Shown here piece by piece: positions 5,802 through 7,076 of a DNA stretch of 7,076 nt. Each line of letters starts with the position of its first letter. The stretch's first letter is position 1. The position numbers and the translations under genes were made by a program. The notes under the pieces were generated by a model. It saw only the letters and a program-made list of their open reading frames with translations, was not told the origin of the DNA and ran no database searches. The stretch covers positions 1-7,076 of the forward strand of contig JANQRM010000494.1 in assembly GCA_028284565.1 (NCBI GenBank). The letters run 5' to 3'. This stretch comes from Anaerolineae bacterium. GTDB taxonomy: Bacteria; Chloroflexota; Anaerolineae; Aggregatilineales; Phototrophicaceae.

Positions 5802-7076
5802 ATGAGTACAACTCGCTTGACGATGGCACAGGCGTTGATTCGCTATCTTGCGAGTCAATATGTAGAACGCGATGGACAAGACAATGCCTTTTTCGCTGGT
5901 GTGTGGGGCATCTTTGGTCATGGCAATGTCGCAGGGATTGGACAAGCTCTCCAACAATTTGCCGACATCATGCGTTTTTACCAATCGCGTAATGAACAAG
6001 CAGAAGTCCATGCGTCAATAGCGTATGCAAAAGCGAAAAATCGTCTCCAGACCTTTGCGTGTACCTCATCCATTGGACCCGGTGCGACGAATATGGTAAC
6101 AGGCGCGGCGACTGCAACTGTGAATCGTCTACCTGTGTTATTGCTGCCGGGTGACATCTTTGCGGAACGCATTCAAGCTCCTGTGTTGCAACAACTCGAA
6201 TCGGAATATTCGCAAGATATTTCGGTAAATGATTGCTTCAAACCAGTTTCACGCTATTGGGATCGCATCTCACGTCCTGAACAACTGATTACATCGTTGC
6301 CGGAAGCCATGCGGGTGTTGACTTCACCAGCCGACACGGGCGCAGTGACCCTTTCGCTACCACAAGATACCCAAGCCGAAGCCTATGATTATCCAGCGAC
6401 GATGTTTGAAAAGCGGATTTGGACAATCCCGCGCAATCGACCGGATGTTGGGTTATTGCAACAAGCGATTGAATGGATACGAGCGAGTGAGCGTCCGTTG
6501 ATTATTGCGGGTGGTGGGGTGCATTATAGTGAAGCAAATGATACCTTGCTGAAATTTGTCGAAAAGACAGGCATCCCTATTGGTGAGACGCAAGCTGGTA
6601 AAGGCTCGCTGGCATATAATAACCCACACAATTTGGGGGCTTTGGGGGTTACAGGGACTGAGGGTGCGAATATCATGGCGCGGGAAGCTGACCTGATTAT
6701 CGGGATTGGCACGCGCTATAGTGACTTCACAACCGCTTCTAAGGTGGCATTTCAAGAAAGCGATGTGCGCTTTATCAACATTAATGTTGCAGAGTTTGAT
6801 GCCTATAAGCATGGGGCGATTCCGCTTGTGGGTGATGCGAAAGTGTCTCTCGAAGAATTAGGTGTGATGCTGGGTGATTATCGGGTGTCAGATGAGTATC
6901 GCAAGCGAGCGCGTGATTTCAATCAACAATGGGATGAGGAAGTCCAGCGAATTTATAATTTGGAGCATGGTATTCCGATTAGTCAGGGTGAGGTGATTGG
7001 TGTTGTGAACACGGTATCCAATCCGGAAGATGTGGTGCTATGTGCGGCAGGGAGTTTGCCGGGTGATTTGCATAAG
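5802..7076 (+). CDS. iolD: 3D-(3,5/4)-trihydroxycyclohexane-1,2-dione hydrolase, ThDP-dependent (3' partial)
   Basis: IolD opens the inositol-derived ring of trihydroxycyclohexane-1,2-dione to give 5-deoxy-glucuronate, the substrate of IolB. The frame stays open for 425 codons to the right edge; the family is usually about 620-640 residues, so roughly a third is missing. The N-terminal pyrimidine-binding domain of the thiamine-diphosphate enzymes is present (about 1-190), with GVWGIFGHGNVAG (33-45), the cofactor-activating Glu65 in YQSRNEQAEVH, and SSIGPGATNMVTGAA (89-103). The central domain follows (about 215-360), with RPLIIAGGGVHYS (231-243) and ADLIIGIGTRYSDF (296-309). The start of the pyrophosphate-binding domain is visible (CAAGSLPGDLHK, 414-425), but its Mg/ThDP motif lies beyond the window. 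Acetolactate-synthase-like enzymes share the fold; the IolD-specific N-terminus and position after iolCB make IolD the clear choice. Confidence 0.94.
   Translation, partial: MSTTRLTMAQALIRYLASQYVERDGQDNAFFAGVWGIFGHGNVAGIGQALQQFADIMRFYQSRNEQAEVHASIAYAKAKNRLQTFACTSSIGPGATNMVTGAATATVNRLPVLLLPGDIFAERIQAPVLQQLESEYSQDISVNDCFKPVSRYWDRISRPEQLITSLPEAMRVLTSPADTGAVTLSLPQDTQAEAYDYPATMFEKRIWTIPRNRPDVGLLQQAIEWIRASERPLIIAGGGVHYSEANDTLLKFVEKTGIPIGETQAGKGSLAYNNPHNLGALGVTGTEGANIMAREADLIIGIGTRYSDFTTASKVAFQESDVRFININVAEFDAYKHGAIPLVGDAKVSLEELGVMLGDYRVSDEYRKRARDFNQQWDEEVQRIYNLEHGIPISQGEVIGVVNTVSNPEDVVLCAAGSLPGDLHK

Noticed and set aside
5191..5829. A 212-codon open frame on the minus strand opposite iolB
   Set aside because: It is rich in His, Ile and Arg, shows no motif, and lies wholly antisense to a well-supported iolB plus the start of iolD. 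It is best explained as a by-product of iolB codon use.

Overview
The window looks like a chromosomal carbon-catabolism locus from a bacterium of moderate GC content. The first gene is a lipoprotein with a threonine/proline 'TPTPT' linker. Such linkers are common in secreted proteins of Chloroflexota (Anaerolineae and relatives), so that phylum is my best guess, but it rests on one protein's style plus general gene content. No rRNA, tRNA, CRISPR array, insertion sequence or phage gene was seen.

Layout: (1) Bases 1-1129 hold a 5'-truncated lipoprotein gene built from two copies of one ~145-residue domain. (2) It is followed after 6-9 bases by a short-chain dehydrogenase/reductase (SDR) on the same strand, up to 1894. 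(3) On the opposite strand, 1891-3486, is an aldehyde dehydrogenase of the 2-oxoglutarate-semialdehyde (2,5-dioxovalerate) dehydrogenase type. Its stop overlaps the SDR stop by four bases. (4) The 134-base gap 3487-3620 is a divergent control region with a strong sigma-70-like promoter pointing right. (5) From 3621 to the right edge run a small two-helix membrane protein, iolC, iolB and the first 425 codons of iolD, all on the + strand with gaps of 8-23 bases. They read as one operon.

Function: iolD (ring-opening hydrolase), iolB (5-deoxy-glucuronate isomerase) and iolC (5-dehydro-2-deoxygluconokinase) are three consecutive steps of the Bacillus-type myo-inositol degradation pathway. The usual partners iolG, iolE, iolJ and iolA are not in this window and may lie further right. 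The divergent aldehyde dehydrogenase is not the usual IolA (malonate-semialdehyde) type. It belongs to the branch that finishes the oxidative breakdown of sugar acids, pentoses or hydroxyproline to 2-oxoglutarate. The SDR has an intact catalytic tetrad and looks NAD-dependent, but its substrate cannot be read from sequence. The locus therefore seems to join inositol catabolism to a sugar-acid or sugar oxidation module.

I found no clear sign of a wholly new system. The items most worth a second look are the duplicated-domain lipoprotein, the small membrane protein at the head of the iol operon, the unexpected aldehyde dehydrogenase class, and the divergent promoter with an overlapping inverted repeat.
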